A DNA stretch of 35,156 bases from Desulfobacteraceae bacterium (GCA_027025615.1 JALVQM010000300.1:1-35156), one strand, 5' to 3'; shown: positions 8,560 through 17,127, counted from the stretch's first letter. Numbers and translations: made by a program. The notes: generated from the sequence alone by a model not told the origin.

Positions 8560-9831
8560 TTGCACTTGTCGGCCACCTTCCGCATTCTGCTGGTTTTCGC
8601 CTTGATCCTGCTGGTGATCAAACGCCTGTCCCTGGGCAGCGCTTTTACCCTGGGCGCAGTAATTCTTGGCTTCATCTTTGGCATGACCCCTTTGGAACTT
8701 ACAATTTCAATGTGCAGAGCCTTGATCCACCCTAAAACTCTGGCCCTGTCATTGGTGGTCAGCCTGATCCTGGTACTTTCCCACAGCATGGAAGCAACCG
8801 GCCAAATGGAACGCCTCCTTCAAGGATTCAAGGGCCTGGTGGCCAACCCTTTGCTAAACCTGGCCATGTTTCCGGCTTTGATCGGCTTGCTACCCATGCC
8901 TGGAGGCGCTGTTTTTTCGGCCCCCATGGTAAAAAACCTGGGACGCAACCGAGGACTTGACAAGGTCCAGCTCAGTTTTCTCAATTACTGGTTCAGGCAT
9001 ATATGGGAGTACTGGTGGCCCCTTTATCCGGGAGTGCTGCTGGCTACCACCCTGGCCGACATGGATATCTGGACCTATGTCCTGCTGATGATACCCCTGA
9101 CCCCGGTTGCCGTTGCCGCCGGATGTATTTTTGTCCGCAACCCATCTGCTTCAACGTCGGATCCAAAACTTGAAGCTACAATCGCCCCCCGGTTTGCCCC
9201 TTTTTTAAAGGAACTGGGTCCCATAGTCACTGTAATCGCTGGAGGCCTCGGAGCCGGGTTTTTGCTTTCCCTTGTGATTTCAAAGGTTGCCAAGGAGCTT
9301 GGGCTTATTCTGGCTCTGGTTGTTGCCATCGGTCTGGTCTGGCACAGCGGCAAACTTTCCGGAACCGAAAGGATCCGGATGATAGTCAACAAAAAACTGC
9401 TCAGCATGTATTACATGGTTTCGGCCGTATTGATATTCAAAGAAATCTTGCAGGCAAGTGGTGCGGTAAATCAAATAAGCCGTGAATTGATCTCCTGGAA
9501 TATTCCCATGGTCCCCATCAGTATCATTTTGCCCATGCTGGTAGGGGCTGTTTCCGGAATCACGATTGCTTTTGTAGGTACCACTTTTCCCATTATTTTT
9601 GCCTTGCTGCAAACCCTTGGACAAAATGAGCACCTGCCGGCCTTTCTGATGCTGGCCACGACTTCCGGTTTCGTGGGGGTACTGGTCTCACCCCTGCATC
9701 TTTGCCTGCTGCTTTCCAATTCTTTTTTCAAGGCCCCACATACAGCAGTGTATCGCCTTATTGGTCCGGCTGCAGCCATTTTACTTTGCACCGCACTGGT
9801 TTATTTCTCAATCCTGTATTATATTATCTAG
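8560..9831 (+). CDS. DUF401-family integral membrane permease
   Basis: This 423-residue, very hydrophobic protein has about ten predicted membrane segments. It has the hallmarks I associate with the DUF401 family (ion-transporter/ArsB-NhaD-like superfamily): PMPGGAVFSAPMVKNLGR near residue 111, then a Trp-rich segment FRHIWEYWWPLYPG, and a C-terminal half rich in small residues. No substrate is known for the family. The TTG start at 8560 is supported by AAAGGAG about 7 bases upstream; the gene begins 16 bases after the 3-hydroxyproline dehydratase stop, so it is almost surely in the same transcript. By context it is the best candidate in the locus for taking up hydroxyproline or proline, or exporting a product. 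That role is inference. Confidence 0.8.
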   Translation: MHLSATFRILLVFALILLVIKRLSLGSAFTLGAVILGFIFGMTPLELTISMCRALIHPKTLALSLVVSLILVLSHSMEATGQMERLLQGFKGLVANPLLNLAMFPALIGLLPMPGGAVFSAPMVKNLGRNRGLDKVQLSFLNYWFRHIWEYWWPLYPGVLLATTLADMDIWTYVLLMIPLTPVAVAAGCIFVRNPSASTSDPKLEATIAPRFAPFLKELGPIVTVIAGGLGAGFLLSLVISKVAKELGLILALVVAIGLVWHSGKLSGTERIRMIVNKKLLSMYYMVSAVLIFKEILQASGAVNQISRELISWNIPMVPISIILPMLVGAVSGITIAFVGTTFPIIFALLQTLGQNEHLPAFLMLATTSGFVGVLVSPLHLCLLLSNSFFKAPHTAVYRLIGPAAAILLCTALVYFSILYYII

Positions 9832-9905
9832 AAGCATGACTAACCTCTGAAAACCGGTCGATGAAACCCCCATTGGTCTTCAGACTTCAGCCAAGGAGAG
9901 CGGCC

Positions 9906-10127
9906 ATGACCATCCATAATGTCAAGGTATTTGAACCGTATCCTTTTGCAGTGGGACAAAAGATCAATATAACCTCAGGACCCCGTAAGGGAGACTGGGA
10001 AGTCGTCGCCGTGGATGATAAAAATGTCACTTTGCGCTGTCCAGTCTCCCACAGGCAGTTCACATGGCGCCGTTTTTGCTACCTGGTGCAGGAAAAAGAC
10101 CAGGAAATCTGGCCTGTTTTGGAATAG
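9906..10127 (+). CDS. Small conserved-looking protein of unknown function
   Basis: A 73-residue protein. The ATG at 9906 was chosen because an AAGGAG ribosome site lies about 8 bases before it, whereas an in-frame upstream ATG at 9861 has none. The sequence looks like a compact beta-barrel of KOW/SH3-like type (INITSGPRKGDWEVVAVD, then VTLRCPVSHRQFTWRRF), with no membrane segment or signal peptide. I do not recognise a family with confidence. It lies 44 bases before pncA, so it may be co-transcribed with the NAD salvage genes. Confidence 0.6.
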   Translation: MTIHNVKVFEPYPFAVGQKINITSGPRKGDWEVVAVDDKNVTLRCPVSHRQFTWRRFCYLVQEKDQEIWPVLE

Positions 10128-10171
10128 GCAGGTGCCCAAAACTACTGGAAACCATGCAACAGGAGTGAAAA

Positions 10172-10693
10172 ATGTCCAAACATGCCCTTATAATCGTTGA
10201 TATGCTTAACGATTTTATCCGTCCTGAAGGAGCTCTTTACTGCGGACCACAGGCCGAGGCTATCGTCGATTTTATAGCCGGACGCCTGCAGCATTATCGC
10301 AATACCGATCAGGCGGTTATTTTCCTGCACGACTCACACCAGCCAAACGACATGGAATTTGACAAGTTTCCCAGGCATTGCGTTGCCGGAACCTGGGGCA
10401 GCCAGATAATATCCGAGCTTGCTCCCCGAAAGGGAGAAATCACCATTGCCAAAACCCGTTACAGCGGCTTTTTCGACACTAACCTTGAACAGGTGTTACG
10501 TGAACTCAGCCCGGAACTGGTGGAGGTTGTTGGGGTGTGTACTTCCATCTGCGTCATGGATACTGTCGGCGGCCTTGCCAACCGTGACTACCGGATTCTG
10601 GTGCCTAAAAAGGGGGTGGCCGATTTCGACCAGAATTTTCACGAATTCGCCCTTAAAAGAATGCGACAACTATATGGAGCCCAGGTTCAATGA
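10172..10693 (+). CDS. pncA: Nicotinamidase (isochorismatase-family cysteine hydrolase)
   Basis: This 173-residue cytoplasmic enzyme deamidates nicotinamide to nicotinate. The Asp-Lys-Cys triad is visible as D10 (LIIVDMLNDF), K94 (AKTRYSGF) and C127 (GVCTSICVMD). The metal-binding residues of nicotinamidases are also present: D54 and H56 (HDSHQPND) and H69 (FPRHCVAGT). AGGAGTG lies just before the ATG. Its stop overlaps the start of nicotinate phosphoribosyltransferase by four bases (ATGA), which uses its product, so the pair is a coupled NAD salvage unit. It is shorter than E. coli PncA but normal for this branch. Confidence 0.88.
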   Translation: MSKHALIIVDMLNDFIRPEGALYCGPQAEAIVDFIAGRLQHYRNTDQAVIFLHDSHQPNDMEFDKFPRHCVAGTWGSQIISELAPRKGEITIAKTRYSGFFDTNLEQVLRELSPELVEVVGVCTSICVMDTVGGLANRDYRILVPKKGVADFDQNFHEFALKRMRQLYGAQVQ

Positions 10694-12030
10694 ATCCGGA
10701 ACAGCCCACCAGCCCGCTTTTCACTGACTTTTATGAACTGACCATGGCAGCCGCCTACTTTTCCAGGAATCTTGAAGCCGACGCCACCTTTTCCCTTTAT
10801 ATCAGACCCAACCGCAGCAGATCCTATTTTGTAGCTGCAGGACTTGGCCCTGTAATCGAAAATCTCATTCGTTGGCGATTTTCAAAAAGCGACCTGGAAT
10901 ATTTACGCCAGCTGGGTCACTTCAGCCCGGATTTTTTAAATTATCTTGCAAACCTGAAATTCACCGGCACTATCCGGGCCATGGCCGAGGGAACCGTTTT
11001 TTTCGCCAACGAGCCCCTGCTGGAGCTAACCGCTCCCATTATCCAGGCCCAACTTCTTGAAACCTACCTGATCAACAGTATCGGCACCGCTACCCTTATT
11101 GCAACCAAGGCGGCTCGTTGCCTCCATGCCGCCCGGGGCAAAGCCCTGGTTGACTTTTCCCTGCGCCGCTGCCAGGGAAACTCCGCCGGGTTGACTGTGG
11201 CCCGCAGCTCCTACCTGGCAGGCTTTTCCGCCACCAGCAACGTACTGGCCGGCAAGCTTTATTCAATTCCAATTTCAGGCACAATGGCTCATTCCTATGT
11301 TCTGGCCTTTGAAAAAGAAATCGATGCCTTTCGGTCTTATGCCAAAGCCTTTCCTGACAATACTGTTTTGCTGATAGATACTTACGACAGCCTCCGGGGA
11401 GCGTCCAATGCCATAACCGTGGCCAAGGAAATGCGCGCCAGGGGCCATAAATTGACAGGGGTCCGCCTGGACAGCGGTGAAATGGCGGAGTTAAGCCGTA
11501 AAGTTCGTACCATGCTCGACCAAGCCGGTCTGGAGGATGTCAAGATATTTGCCAGCAGCGGTCTTGATGAATACAAGATCGAATCTCTTTTACAACGAAA
11601 CGCCGCCATCGATGCTTTTGGTGTAGGCACAAAAATGGGAGTATCGGCTGACGCCCCTTACCTTGACATAGTATATAAAATGGTGCGCTGTGCCGGCAAA
11701 GACGTGCGTAAACTAAGCCCCGGAAAGGCCAACCTGGCAGGTGAAAAACAGGTTTTCAGGATAGAAGGCAAAGACGGCCACTGGCAGGAGGATATCCTGG
11801 CCCGGGCCGACGAAGAGGGCATCCCCGGTGCCACCAGCCTTCTCCGGCCAGTTATACGCAACGGCCGCAAGGTCGCCCCCCTGCCAGACCTTGAAGCCGG
11901 CCGGTCACATTTCCAGGCCCAGTTTTCCCGCCTCGACCGGCGTTTTAAAGATACAACCCCGGCCGCCACTTATCCGGTTACCATCAGCCCTCTTTTGAAA
12001 AGACTTCAGGCCAAAGACTCCGGGCAATAA
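10690..12030 (+). CDS. pncB: Nicotinate phosphoribosyltransferase
   Basis: This 446-residue enzyme joins nicotinate to PRPP to give nicotinate mononucleotide, the entry step of the Preiss-Handler pathway. Family features include TDFYELTMAAAYF at the N terminus, the middle phosphoribosyl-binding region (LLIDTYDS, GVRLDSGEMAEL) and the FGVGTKMGVSADAPYLD segment near residue 315. Length fits the bacterial group of about 440-490 residues. The start overlaps the pncA stop in an ATGA, and a terminator hairpin follows the stop codon directly. No truncation or missing motif was noticed. Confidence 0.93.
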   Translation: MNPEQPTSPLFTDFYELTMAAAYFSRNLEADATFSLYIRPNRSRSYFVAAGLGPVIENLIRWRFSKSDLEYLRQLGHFSPDFLNYLANLKFTGTIRAMAEGTVFFANEPLLELTAPIIQAQLLETYLINSIGTATLIATKAARCLHAARGKALVDFSLRRCQGNSAGLTVARSSYLAGFSATSNVLAGKLYSIPISGTMAHSYVLAFEKEIDAFRSYAKAFPDNTVLLIDTYDSLRGASNAITVAKEMRARGHKLTGVRLDSGEMAELSRKVRTMLDQAGLEDVKIFASSGLDEYKIESLLQRNAAIDAFGVGTKMGVSADAPYLDIVYKMVRCAGKDVRKLSPGKANLAGEKQVFRIEGKDGHWQEDILARADEEGIPGATSLLRPVIRNGRKVAPLPDLEAGRSHFQAQFSRLDRRFKDTTPAATYPVTISPLLKRLQAKDSGQ

Positions 12031-12032
12031 AA

Positions 12033-12054
12033 AACCACCCCGTAAGGAGTGGTT
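12033..12054. terminator. Bidirectional intrinsic terminator between pncB and livF
   Basis: AACCACCCC pairs with GGAGTGGTT (one mismatch) across a GTAA loop, two bases after the pncB stop. On the plus strand it is followed by CGGTTTT. Read on the minus strand it is followed by a run of six T, so it is better placed to stop the liv operon coming the other way. Confidence 0.75.
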
Positions 12055-12094
12055 CGGTTTTCAAGGATCTGTTTTCCCGGTGTCGTTCCTCCTG

Positions 12095-12802
12095 TTAAAT
12101 TCCCAGGTAAGCCTTGCGCACCTGTTCATTGGCCATGAGGTTTGAAGCCGTATCCGACATGGTAATCTGCCCATTTTCCATAACATAGCCTCGGTGGGCT
12201 ACCTGGAGAGCCAGGTTGGCATTCTGTTCAACCAGGAATATTGTCGTCTTGTTTTCACTGTTCACCTTGCTGATAATCTCGAAAATTTGCTTTACCACCA
12301 GGGGAGCCAGGCCCAGTGAAGGCTCGTCGAGCAAAAGCAGGCGGGGTTTGGCCATCAATGCCCTTGAAATGGCCAGCATCTGCTGCTCACCGCCCGACAA
12401 GGTGCCGCCGGCTTGGTTGCGTCGTTCAGCCAGGATGGGAAAAAGCTCGAAGACATAGTCAAGGTCACGCTTGATTTCTGCCTTGTCATTGCGCAGGAAA
12501 GCCCCCATGTCGAGATTTTCCAGCACAGTCAGGTAAGGAAAAATCCGCCGGCCTTCAGGGACCTGACAAATCCCCAGGGACACAATCTGGTTGGCCGGCA
12601 TTTGGTGAATCGGCTTACCTTCAAAAATAATTTCACCGGCCCGGGCAGGCACAATCCCACAGACCGACATAAGGGTTGTAGTTTTGCCGGCACCGTTGGC
12701 TCCAATAAGGGTAACTATTTCCCCCTCTGCGATTTGGAGATTAATTCCTTTCAAGGCTTGGATATTGCCGTAAAAAGTTTGTACATTTTTCAGTTCAAGC
12801 AT
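12095..12802 (-). CDS. livF: Branched-chain amino-acid ABC transporter ATPase LivF
   Basis: This protein of about 235 residues is one of the two ATPases that power the LivHM permease. It has Walker A GANGAGKTT, the Q-loop region, signature LSGGEQQM and Walker B LLLLDEPSLGL, all intact, followed by the H-loop region IFLVEQN. The length and the IVEQN-type ending are typical of LivF. A longer open frame exists upstream (to 12874), but the ATG at 12802 matches family starts (MLELKNVQTFYG) and has a GGAGAAG site. It overlaps the end of livG by eight bases, indicating translational coupling. Confidence 0.93.
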   Translation of the reverse strand: MLELKNVQTFYGNIQALKGINLQIAEGEIVTLIGANGAGKTTTLMSVCGIVPARAGEIIFEGKPIHQMPANQIVSLGICQVPEGRRIFPYLTVLENLDMGAFLRNDKAEIKRDLDYVFELFPILAERRNQAGGTLSGGEQQMLAISRALMAKPRLLLLDEPSLGLAPLVVKQIFEIISKVNSENKTTIFLVEQNANLALQVAHRGYVMENGQITMSDTASNLMANEQVRKAYLGI

Positions 12803-13583
12803 TGATGTCTTCTCCAAGGTACGCTTTGATAACGGCAGGATCGTTTTTGATCTGCTCAGGTGATCCTTCGGCAATTTTGCGGCCGTAATCTACTACGTAG
12901 ATCCTGTCCGACAGGCTCATGACAAGCTTCATATCATGCTCGATGAGCAGAATACAAATGCCTTCCTCGCCTCTGATCCGCAGAATCAGTTCATCAAGTT
13001 CCATAGTCTCCTGATTGTTCATTCCGGCAGCAGGCTCGTCCAGAAGCAAAATGAAAGGTTCGGTGGCCATGGCCCGGGCTATCTCCAGTCGCCTTTGGGC
13101 GCCGTAAGGAAGGTTCTTGGCAAATTCATTGACGTATTTTTCCAATCCGACTTTTTGCAACATTCTATAACTGTCTTCAACCAGTTGGGATTCTTCCTTG
13201 CGTACCTTGGGTGGCCGAAAAACGGCGCCCGGAATACCGGCCCGCAAACGGCAATGACGACCAATCATGACATTTTCCAGTACTGTCATGTTAGGAAAAA
13301 GACGAATATTCTGAAATGTTCGTGCCATCCCGTTTTCGGTGACCTGGTTTGGTTTCAAACCGTTGATACGCACAGCCTTGCCTTCTGGTGAAACAAGGCG
13401 CATATCGCCTTCGGTCGGGCTGTATATCCCGGTTATGCAGTTGAAAAAAGTGGTTTTGCCGGCCCCGTTGGGACCGATCAAGGCCACGATCTCTCCATGG
13501 TTGACTGTCAAATCGATACTGTCAAGTGCTCGCAACCCGCCAAAATCCATGGTCAGGTTGGTAACTTCAAGCGCAGGTGCCAT
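12795..13583 (-). CDS. livG: Branched-chain amino-acid ABC transporter ATPase LivG
   Basis: This 262-residue ATPase partners LivF. Walker A is GPNGAGKTTFFN, the signature region is the LivG-type LPYGAQRRLEIARAM, and Walker B is FILLLDEPAAGMN; the H-loop follows in LLIEHDMKLVM. The LivG-specific length and the C-terminal EGSPEQI...AYLGE ending are present. It starts three bases after the livM stop and overlaps livF, so it is in one operon with the permease genes. Confidence 0.94.
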   Translation of the reverse strand: MAPALEVTNLTMDFGGLRALDSIDLTVNHGEIVALIGPNGAGKTTFFNCITGIYSPTEGDMRLVSPEGKAVRINGLKPNQVTENGMARTFQNIRLFPNMTVLENVMIGRHCRLRAGIPGAVFRPPKVRKEESQLVEDSYRMLQKVGLEKYVNEFAKNLPYGAQRRLEIARAMATEPFILLLDEPAAGMNNQETMELDELILRIRGEEGICILLIEHDMKLVMSLSDRIYVVDYGRKIAEGSPEQIKNDPAVIKAYLGEDINA

Positions 13584-13586
13584 ATG

Positions 13587-14813
13587 CTACTGGTCCTTGG
13601 TTGTTTCGTTGAATCCCTTGAATTGATAAACTTTGCGCACGTCGGAAATTATTCCTCCGGGCCTGAAAACCATCATAATAATCAGGGCGGCGCCAAACAT
13701 CAGCATGCGATACTCGGAAAAAGCCCGCAGGTATTCGGGCAGCAGGATTAAAACCAGGGCGCCGCAAATAACCCCCACAATTGACCCCATGCCTCCCAGA
13801 ACCACAATACACAGAATTATGATCGACTCCCAAATGGTAAAGCTGGCAGGATTGATAAAGGTGGTTTTGGCGGCAAAAACCACGCCTCCCATTCCGGCCC
13901 AGGTAGCTCCCAGGGCAAAAGCGCTGAGCTTGGTTTTGGTTTTATCGATTCCCATGGCCTGGCAGGCGACTTCGTCCTCGCGCAAGGCCATCCAGGCCCG
14001 GCCGATCCTGGAATCCTGCAGGCGTCGAACAACGAAAATAGTAAACACCGTCATCCCGATCATAAGGTAATAAATATAAATGTGAACCTGATGCAGGTTC
14101 ATCTGGATACCAAACAGTCCCGGCCTTGGGATGTTGGCAATACCGGAAGGGCCAAAGGAAAATTCATTCCAATTTTCCAATACCAGCCTGATGATCTCTC
14201 CAAATCCCAGGGTAACGATGGCCAGATAATCACCCCTCAGGCGCAGGACCGGAAATCCGAGCAGGATACCAAAAAGCATGGCCAGTCCTGCACCGATGGG
14301 CAGCACTGTCCAAAAACCCAGCCCGAAATGGTAATTCAACAGGGCGTAGCTATAAGCCCCGACCGCATAAAAGGCTACGTATCCAAGGTCCAACAGACCA
14401 GCCAGGCCGACCACGATGTTGAGACCCAATCCAACCACCACGTAAATCAGCGCGGTTGTCATTATGTTTACCTGGTAGAGGGAAAAAACCAGGGGAAAGG
14501 CAATAGCAAATAAACAGATTATTATCAGAGCCGGACGGCTGAAGCGCTTTTCGTGAATAAGTCTTTGGGTCAGGGGAACCTTAAGGTCCTGGCCTTCTTC
14601 GGCCTGCTTCATTCCCATCTCTTTTTTGCGCAACATATAGCGCCAGATAAAAGAAAGGAAAAAACTGCCCACCCCCACCATGAACATTCGTGACCAGCGC
14701 CATTCAACCTTGCCGTAAATTGTATTGACCTTGATCACCATGATGGGAAAGGTCAAAAACATGAACCACAAGGAAACCAAGAACGATTTTTTCAATTCTT
14801 TGACATTAAACAT
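13587..14813 (-). CDS. livM: Branched-chain amino-acid ABC permease LivM
   Basis: This inner-membrane permease has about 408 residues. The N-terminal 100 residues carry extra hydrophobic segments and a charged loop, a layout also found in long LivM proteins such as that of E. coli. The core permease follows, with GLGLNIVVGLAGLLDLGYVAF and the cytoplasmic EAA-like loop around LREDEVACQAMGID, which contacts the ATPases. ATG 14813 was chosen; an in-frame GTG at 14840, 10 bases after the livH stop, is an alternative that adds nine residues. It is flanked tightly by livH and livG. Confidence 0.9.
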   Translation of the reverse strand: MFNVKELKKSFLVSLWFMFLTFPIMVIKVNTIYGKVEWRWSRMFMVGVGSFFLSFIWRYMLRKKEMGMKQAEEGQDLKVPLTQRLIHEKRFSRPALIIICLFAIAFPLVFSLYQVNIMTTALIYVVVGLGLNIVVGLAGLLDLGYVAFYAVGAYSYALLNYHFGLGFWTVLPIGAGLAMLFGILLGFPVLRLRGDYLAIVTLGFGEIIRLVLENWNEFSFGPSGIANIPRPGLFGIQMNLHQVHIYIYYLMIGMTVFTIFVVRRLQDSRIGRAWMALREDEVACQAMGIDKTKTKLSAFALGATWAGMGGVVFAAKTTFINPASFTIWESIIILCIVVLGGMGSIVGVICGALVLILLPEYLRAFSEYRMLMFGAALIIMMVFRPGGIISDVRKVYQFKGFNETTKDQ

Positions 14814-14850
14814 GATTTTCCCAGTGCCCCAAAAGGCCACATGCTTGAGT

Positions 14851-15759
14851 TTAAACCTTGTCGGTATCTTTACGTCCCAAAATTCCGGACGGGCGGAAAA
14901 TAAGAATCAGGACAAGAAAAATAAAAGCAAAAACATCTTCATAATCGCTGGAAATATACCCTGTGAAAAAACTTTCGGTCCATCCCAGCACCAGGCTGCC
15001 CAGAACGGCCCCCGGCATGCTCCCGATACCTCCCAGAACCGCGGCCACAAAAGCCTTGATACCGGCAATGAAACCTATATAAAAATTTATCTGCCCGATG
15101 TGCGAAGCTATCAATACCCCACCAAGGGCAGCGGTAGCGGATCCGATGATAAAAGTGACCGAAATCACCCTGTCCACGTCCACTCCGACCAGCATGGCCA
15201 TTTGCTGGTCCTGGGCTGTTGCCCGCATCGCCTTGCCCATCCGGGTAAACTTGATCAGAACAGTAAGGGCTACCATTACAATCGCGGTGGTTACATAAAT
15301 CACGATTTCCGAAGATCGGACAATGTGTTCCACTGGTTTTAAAAACTCGAACTCAGGGATCAGGTTGGGAAAGGGGAGAAAATCAGAAGTCTGCGCCAGC
15401 AAAACATAATTCTGCAAAAACAACGAGACACCAATGGCACTGATCAGAGCCGAAAGGCGCGGTGCATTCCGCAGGGGCTTGTAGGCTATCTTTTCAGCTG
15501 TATAACCATAGGCCGATGAGTATACCACCGCAGCAATGGAGGCTATTACCAGGATGGCAATCTGATTCCATCCCATCAGAGTCAACACCCCGGCAACAAT
15601 CAAGGCGGTAAAGGCCCCGATCATGTATATTTCACCGTGGGCGAAATTGATTAACTGGATTATACCGTAAACCATGGTATAGCCCAGGGCGATCAGGGCA
15701 TAAATACTGCCCCGGGTAAGGCCTCCCAGGAAAAGTTCGAAAAAATACTCGAAATCCAT
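14851..15759 (-). CDS. livH: Branched-chain amino-acid ABC permease LivH
   Basis: This 302-residue permease has about eight membrane segments and the LivH hallmark GLTRGSIYALIALGYTMVYG near the N terminus, followed by INFAHGEIYMIGAF. The conserved loop RAMRATAQDQQMAMLVGVD is the ATPase contact. It pairs with LivM to form the channel for hydrophobic amino acids, although related systems carry amides, urea or aromatic compounds. It is separated from livK by 144 bases that contain a terminator hairpin, so its level is probably set below that of the binding protein. Confidence 0.93.
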   Translation of the reverse strand: MDFEYFFELFLGGLTRGSIYALIALGYTMVYGIIQLINFAHGEIYMIGAFTALIVAGVLTLMGWNQIAILVIASIAAVVYSSAYGYTAEKIAYKPLRNAPRLSALISAIGVSLFLQNYVLLAQTSDFLPFPNLIPEFEFLKPVEHIVRSSEIVIYVTTAIVMVALTVLIKFTRMGKAMRATAQDQQMAMLVGVDVDRVISVTFIIGSATAALGGVLIASHIGQINFYIGFIAGIKAFVAAVLGGIGSMPGAVLGSLVLGWTESFFTGYISSDYEDVFAFIFLVLILIFRPSGILGRKDTDKV

Positions 15760-15807
15760 CGAAAACCATTGCTCCCTTGCGTCTGACCGAATATGGCCGT
15801 GAGCCCA

Positions 15808-15828
15808 GGCCGGGAAATTTGCCCGGCC
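15808..15828 (-). promoter_or_regulatory. GC-rich hairpin in the livH leader
   Basis: GGCCGGG and CCCGGCC form a perfect seven-base stem with a seven-base loop. It lies about 50 bases upstream of the livH start and downstream of the livK terminator. No T-run follows it, so it is more likely an mRNA-stabilising or translation-affecting structure than a second terminator. Confidence 0.45.
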
Positions 15829-15843
15829 GTCCCAGGTAATATC

Positions 15844-15884
15844 AAAAAATCAGGGAACAAGCAGACGCCGGCCTGTTCCCTGAT
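15844..15884 (-). terminator. Intercistronic terminator/attenuator between livK and livH
   Basis: An 11-base perfect stem (ATCAGGGAACA pairs with TGTTCCCTGAT, 15849-15859 with 15874-15884) is followed on the minus strand by a run of six T. It lies 20 bases after the livK stop. Partial read-through would give abundant binding protein and less permease, a common arrangement in binding-protein-dependent operons. Confidence 0.8.
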
Positions 15885-15903
15885 ATGCCTGGAATGACAC
15901 AAT

Positions 15904-17034
15904 TTATTTAACTTCTATGTATTTTCCACCCTTGACCCGGTACATGGCGAAACCTACCCCGATGGCATCTCCGCGTTCATCAAAACGAATCTTGCCCAGC
16001 GGGGTGTCCACGTACTGTGTACGCAAAGCCTTTACGATAGCATCGTAATCTGTGCTGCCCGCTTTTTCGATGGCATTCAGAAGGGCCAGAGCGGCAGCAT
16101 ATGCATTTTCGAAAAACGCTCCCGGATCACTGCCATAAGCCTTGACATGTTCGGCACGGGCTTTGATGGTCAACGGGTTCTTGGAAACATCTTTAGGACC
16201 AGTAGCGTAAACACCTTCGGCATACTGCTTGGCCACCTTGATAAAGGTATCGTCTTTAACGCCGTCATCGGAGATAAAATAGGTTTTCATCTTCTTTTTG
16301 CGCATCTGGGTGACGATCTTGGAGGCCTCGGGATGATATCCCCCAAAGATAACGGCTTCGGCCTTTTTACGCTTGATCTTCTGGACCACAGCAGAATAGT
16401 CCACGGCACCAGGGGTTATACCTTCATAAAGAACGACCTTTGCACGAGGATCTTTTTCCAGAAAACCTTTGGCGAATTCGGCCAAACCCTTGCCGTAATC
16501 GCCCTTGTCATGCAGTACCGCAATTCGTTTTACTTTCAATACGTTGAGGGCAAACTCGACTTCCAGCTTTGCCTGGGCATCGTCCGAAGCGATAGTCCTG
16601 AAGAAATTGGGATAATTGCCGCTTTGGGTCAAGGCCGGGTTGGTAGCAGAGGGTGACATAACCACTATTTTGGAGTCCTTATAAATTCCCAGGGCCGCCT
16701 TGGTGGCACCAGAACAAATATGCCCCAGAACTACGTTGACACCGGCACCAACCAGTTTTGTCGCCGTGTTGGCCGCCACTTCAGGCTTGCAAACATCGTC
16801 TTCAACGATCAGTTCTACCTTTTTGCCCAGTACACCACCCTTGGCATTGATGTTTTTAACAACAAGTTCGGCTGCTTTTACGGTCGGAATTCCGTAAGAG
16901 GCCAAGTCACCACTGTGGGGACCTGCAACTCCAAGCTTAATGGTATCGGCAGCTATGGCCGGACCACTTACCACAGTCAAAAACGCTGCTGCAACAATAA
17001 GTACCAGCAACTTTGCAAAATGCTTTTTCACCAT
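15904..17034 (-). CDS. livK: Branched-chain amino-acid ABC substrate-binding protein LivK-like
   Basis: This 376-residue periplasmic binding protein (type I, Peripla_BP_6) has a clear Sec signal peptide: MVKK, a hydrophobic core and an AIA-A cleavage site near residue 28. The mature part starts DTIKLGVAGPHSGDLASYG, typical of Leu/Ile/Val-binding proteins, with SGATKA and SPSATNPALT ligand-loop motifs. It delivers the ligand to LivHM. An AGGAGGAG site just before the ATG predicts strong translation. A terminator hairpin follows. Specificity cannot be read from the sequence; amino acids are the first guess. Confidence 0.92.
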   Translation of the reverse strand: MVKKHFAKLLVLIVAAAFLTVVSGPAIAADTIKLGVAGPHSGDLASYGIPTVKAAELVVKNINAKGGVLGKKVELIVEDDVCKPEVAANTATKLVGAGVNVVLGHICSGATKAALGIYKDSKIVVMSPSATNPALTQSGNYPNFFRTIASDDAQAKLEVEFALNVLKVKRIAVLHDKGDYGKGLAEFAKGFLEKDPRAKVVLYEGITPGAVDYSAVVQKIKRKKAEAVIFGGYHPEASKIVTQMRKKKMKTYFISDDGVKDDTFIKVAKQYAEGVYATGPKDVSKNPLTIKARAEHVKAYGSDPGAFFENAYAAALALLNAIEKAGSTDYDAIVKALRTQYVDTPLGKIRFDERGDAIGVGFAMYRVKGGKYIEVK

Positions 17035-17081
17035 TGTCTCCTCCTCGCTTCAATATGTTTGATTAGAATGAACGAACATAG

Positions 17082-17111
17082 CTTATAGACATCTTGTCGA
17101 GAGCCAGTCAA
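17082..17111 (-). promoter_or_regulatory. Sigma-70-like promoter of livKHMGF
   Basis: On the minus strand TTGACT (17111-17106) is followed after 18 bases by TATAAG (17087-17082). This places a transcription start roughly 40 bases ahead of the livK ATG, in the short gap after the XRE-cupin gene. Confidence 0.55.
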
Positions 17112-17127
17112 GCTTAGATGACTCAAT

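Noticed and set aside
12803..12874. N-terminal extension of livF to 12874
   Set aside because: It would overlap livG by 80 bases, and the added residues do not resemble LivF; ATG 12802 fits the family start.
13633..14513. Long plus-strand frames inside livM
   Set aside because: They are antisense to a clearly recognisable permease and have no domain of their own.
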